The notes beneath the pieces are model-generated. The model was not told where the DNA came from. It made no database searches and saw only the letters and a list, made by a program, of their open reading frames with translations. DNA of 64,000 nt. It comes from Chryseobacterium sp. MYb264. Its GTDB lineage: Bacteria; Bacteroidota; Bacteroidia; Flavobacteriales; Weeksellaceae. Shown here one piece after another: positions 61,458-64,000 of the stretch (position 1 is its first letter; every line of letters starts with the position of its first letter). The translations under genes were made by a program, and so were the position numbers. The DNA lies in assembly GCF_035974275.1 (NCBI RefSeq), contig NZ_CP142422.1, forward strand, positions 1,178,001 to 1,242,000. The letters are read 5' to 3'.

Positions 61458-62420
61458 ATGATACAGGCATGCACCAAAACTCAAAAAGTAGAAAAATATA
61501 AACGAGAACTGATCCATCATTATATTTTATTAATGGCTACTGTCCTTTTTATATTCACGATTATTTTCGCGTTTTTTATTCGGGATCATATCATGCCGTG
61601 GTATACGGCGGGTGGTCTATTTATTCTGGTCTATTCTTATATTATTGTGGTCCGAAAAAAATACTCCATTCATAAACTGGTTCATTCATACATGATTCTA
61701 GGAACCCTCTATAACTTTTATGTGATGTTGGCTTTTTGGGAAAACTCTGTGGCCAGCTTTGTCTGGCTTCTTCCCATTCCGTTGGGAGCTTATGTATTTT
61801 TCTCAAGAAAATATGTGATTTTTTATAGTTTATTTGTCATGCTCTGCATTCTGTTGGGCTTCCTTCTATCAAAAAATATCAATCTTAATTTTCCTGAGCA
61901 TCGTACGGAGAATGTACGAATTACCGATACCCTTCTTGTCCTTTCAAATGTTGCCGTTATTTCATTAATCATTTTTTACAAAGACAAAATCCGGAGAGTT
62001 GAGATTGAGCATGAAATTGAACAAAAACACGATCCAAAGAAGGAAAGTTCAGAAAAGGCCGAAGTTATTGATGAAGAAGTTTTTGAAAAAATCAAAGCCT
62101 TTATGGAAAAAAATAAGCCCTATAAGGAGCCCGGCTTCAATATATCCAAACTTTCGGCAGCATTGGATATCAACAGCAATTATATCTCGAAAGCCATCCG
62201 GCAACATAATTTTACAAATTTTAACAGCTATTTAAATACCTACAGAATCAATTATGTAAAAGAATTAATGAAGGATAGTAACTGGGAAAAGGTAACCCTG
62301 ATGTATGTCTATACGGAAGCTGGATTTTCCAATCAGTCTACCTTTAACCGGGTGTTCAAACAGATTGAAAAAATAACACCCTCAGAATATATTCATCTGA
62401 AAATAAAAGAAGCCTCATGA
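61458..62420 (+). CDS. Membrane-anchored AraC-type regulator
   Basis: The protein is 320 aa. Residues about 20-180 contain five or six membrane helices (YILLMATVLFIFTIIFAFF, FILVYSYIIVV, FVWLLPIPLGAYVFF, YSLFVMLCILLGFLL). A charged linker (185-210) leads to a C-terminal AraC helix-turn-helix domain (about 225-316): INSNYISKAIRQHNFTNFNS, then YTEAGFSNQSTFNRVFKQI and EKITPSEYI. Such proteins sense the membrane or a small lipid-soluble signal and act on DNA directly. The divergent exported protein gene (60283) is a candidate target. Confidence 0.85.
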   Translation: MIQACTKTQKVEKYKRELIHHYILLMATVLFIFTIIFAFFIRDHIMPWYTAGGLFILVYSYIIVVRKKYSIHKLVHSYMILGTLYNFYVMLAFWENSVASFVWLLPIPLGAYVFFSRKYVIFYSLFVMLCILLGFLLSKNINLNFPEHRTENVRITDTLLVLSNVAVISLIIFYKDKIRRVEIEHEIEQKHDPKKESSEKAEVIDEEVFEKIKAFMEKNKPYKEPGFNISKLSAALDINSNYISKAIRQHNFTNFNSYLNTYRINYVKELMKDSNWEKVTLMYVYTEAGFSNQSTFNRVFKQIEKITPSEYIHLKIKEAS

Positions 62421-62781
62421 TTGGTGTTTCCACCAGATTATCGTAATAAGATTTAATTATCGGTATTATTTTTAATGCTTTTTTCACATCTTACCTGAAA
62501 ATTTGGCGGGCAAATGAAGAACAGGAAGTAAGAGATAAGCAACAAATAGCTTAAAAAAACCTAACGTAAAATTTTAAAACAAGTAAGGATTAAAATTTAA
62601 GCATCCTAAAAACAAAACATATTTTATTCTGAGTCATTTTTCCCGGCATCATGTAATCATTAAAAATAATACCACAGACATACCATAACTTAATATTTTA
62701 TCCATAACTGTAAATCAATAAAAACCAACCCATTTAATAAAAAAAATACAATCCCAGACCAATGGTTTAACAAAAAATAAT
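62421..62781. other. AT-rich intergenic region
   Basis: This is 361 bases without a recognisable gene, hairpin or exact promoter motif. Confidence 0.45.
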
Positions 62782-62886
62782 ATGAATTTTCAGTATAAAT
62801 TGTATCCAAGGCATAGTATTTGCAAACTTCCTTGGTATCAAATCTCTCCTAATCAGGAATTACAACAACCTAAAAAGCAAAGTATT

Positions 62887-63303
62887 ATGAATGTCATGGA
62901 TCTTAAGATTAAAAATCTTGTGGAATATAAAAGTCAAATTTTTACTGTTACGGAAATCTTTCAGAGTGATAACAAACAATATTTTGTAAAGATTGAGAGC
63001 GATAATGAAGGTTTTTCAGTTCCTGCAGAGGCGGTGACGCCTATAAAAATCACAGAGGAATGGCTTGAAAAGTTTGGCTTTTCACGAACATACAGCTCAG
63101 ATCTCAGAATAAGATATGAGAGACCTGAAATATTTATTAAATATGATATTGACTTAAGCTCCAATAAAATCGTGGAAGGGCTTAAAATTTACGGAAACAA
63201 TATAAAATGTAAATATATCCATGAATTTCAGAATATTTTCCGATCTCTTTTTGGAAAAGAAGCAGCACAAAACAACTATTTTCTGATTGCCACCGAATCT
63301 TAA
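62887..63303 (+). CDS. Small uncharacterised Bacteroidota protein (TEEWLEKFGF type)
   Basis: The chosen ATG (62887, MNVMDLKIKNLVEYKSQIF) gives 138 aa; an in-frame ATG at 62782 would add 35 residues of unlikely composition. The pattern LKIKNLVEYK...FTVTEI...VTPIKITEEWLEKFGF is one I recognise from many small, uncharacterised Bacteroidota proteins, some prophage-linked. Their function is unknown. It is monocistronic, with a strong terminator 26 bases after the stop. Confidence 0.75.
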   Translation: MNVMDLKIKNLVEYKSQIFTVTEIFQSDNKQYFVKIESDNEGFSVPAEAVTPIKITEEWLEKFGFSRTYSSDLRIRYERPEIFIKYDIDLSSNKIVEGLKIYGNNIKCKYIHEFQNIFRSLFGKEAAQNNYFLIATES

Positions 63304-63328
63304 CTATACTATATTTCAATTAAAAGAA

Positions 63329-63362
63329 AGGCTATCCAGTATTTTGGATAGCCTCTTTTTTG
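63329..63362 (+). terminator. Terminator of small uncharacterised gene
   Basis: A perfect 10-bp stem (AGGCTATCCA / TGGATAGCCT, 63329-63338 and 63345-63354) is followed by CTTTTTTTT. Confidence 0.92.
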
Positions 63363-63400
63363 GATGTCAGACTCCAATGAGGCAACCGTGAAGGTTTTTC

Positions 63401-63725
63401 GGATCAAGTACAAAAGTTGGGGACTAGGCAAAAAAGTTCAGATAATGTAAGATGAAATTTTTTGCGCTCGCAGATTTTGCTAATGATGCAGATCCTTTTC
63501 CTTACACTTTAAATATTGAACACAAAGCCACCCCAAGTTTTTTGACAATTCCCGCTTTAAGATTCACAAAGCCGTTCTATTGATAAAAGATCTCGAAGAT
63601 TAAGCAAAAAATACCAGCAGCAGCACCTGTAAAAATCTGTGCGATTTGTGGGAAATAAAAATATTCGTGCATTCGTGGCAAAAAATACATCTAAACAATT
63701 TCTCCCCAAGTTTTGAAACTGATCC
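63401..63725. mobile_element. Mobile element D, minimal copy with 8-bp target duplication
   Basis: The element is 325 bp and inverted relative to copy A. It begins GGATCAAGTACAAAAGTTGG and ends with the inverse of GGATCAGTTTCAAAACTTGG (19 of 23 end positions match). GGTTTTTC flanks it exactly on both sides (63393-63400 and 63726-63733). It carries the unique segment of the family but no complete 164-bp unit. It lies just downstream of a gene terminator. There is no coding frame for a transposase. Confidence 0.88.
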
Positions 63726-63733
63726 GGTTTTTC

Positions 63734-64000
63734 ACAACCGGTTCTTCCTGAGGTTTAATGAGTGCCAATGCACAACTTGGGTAGCCGGGAAAAAGCGCCG
63801 ACAATCTGAAAATAATAAAATGATCTCTTATTTTCCGAAGCTTCAATCTGAAATCCGGCACTTTAAATCAGCGGAAAATTTTGGGATCGGACAAAAGGTT
63901 TAGATCGTTTGAAAATTAAAACTTCATTTTTATACCATTTTATCTTTGAAATTTCCTTTAAATTATTCAACTCCTGCGGGGTTATAACATCATTGAATAC
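63734..64000. other. Region to window end, no supported gene
   Basis: It contains a diverged copy (about 63943-63989, TTATCTTTGAAATTTCCTTT) of the motif at 34491-34543. No gene is supported, and the next gene is probably beyond the edge. Confidence 0.45.

Noticed and set aside
63646..63903. 85-codon plus-strand frame
   Set aside because: Its first part is mobile element D terminal sequence and the rest has no motif; probably chance.

Overview
The window looks like a chromosome segment of a Flavobacteriia member, most likely Chryseobacterium or a close Weeksellaceae relative. The DNA is AT-rich. Many start regions carry the Bacteroidota promoter signature (TTG about 20 bases upstream of TAnnTTTG). 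The gene content also fits: a compact type II-C CRISPR system with 47-bp repeats, exported proteins with the ATLDV-type N-terminal module, a fused DAHP synthase/chorismate mutase, a histone H1-like mini-protein and a probable sphingolipid synthase. Genus assignment is inference; no rRNA gene is present.

Layout. 1-9.1 kb: a complete type II-C CRISPR-Cas locus. It has an array of 44 repeats that continues off the left edge, convergent cas9-cas1-cas2 on the minus strand, and a tracrRNA divergent from cas9 with a 15-base perfect anti-repeat. 9.1-24.5 kb: housekeeping and accessory genes (tex, RDD protein, M28 peptidase, histone-like protein, AraC + Bcr/CflA efflux pair, AlkB, AsmA) and two C-type-lectin-like exported proteins, one broken by a one-base change in a G tract. 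24.5-34.4 kb: a membrane-stress-type operon (YbjN-like, PspA, YqiJ-like OB-fold membrane protein, flotillin, giant coiled-coil AAA+ ATPase). It faces an XRE/S24-like regulator across a shared promoter region with a perfect 10-bp inverted repeat. 34.4-43.2 kb: ppa, FkbM methyltransferase, radC, L,D-transpeptidase and a LolD-type ATPase, bracketed by a non-autonomous mobile element family. That family has 23-bp imperfect terminal inverted repeats and 8-bp target duplications, its interior is a 164-bp tandem repeat, and one copy is nested in another. 43.2-44.5 kb: a two-gene RiPP locus of a secreted precursor ending CPACGMG, coupled by TAATG to a DUF692/MNIO iron oxidase. 44.7-64 kb: fucosidase, ndk, a candidate small RNA, a second AraC/efflux pair, rsgA, DAHP synthase-CM, dnaX with an A11 slippage site, a sphingolipid-type aminotransferase with TetR, LysR, a Na+/H+ antiporter, a third ATLDV-module exported protein with a divergent membrane-anchored AraC regulator, and a minimal copy of the mobile element.

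The most notable items are the DUF692 RiPP pair, the mobile-element family, the PspA/flotillin/AAA operon with its divergent regulator, and the dnaX slippage site. All functional calls come from reading motifs; no database search was run.
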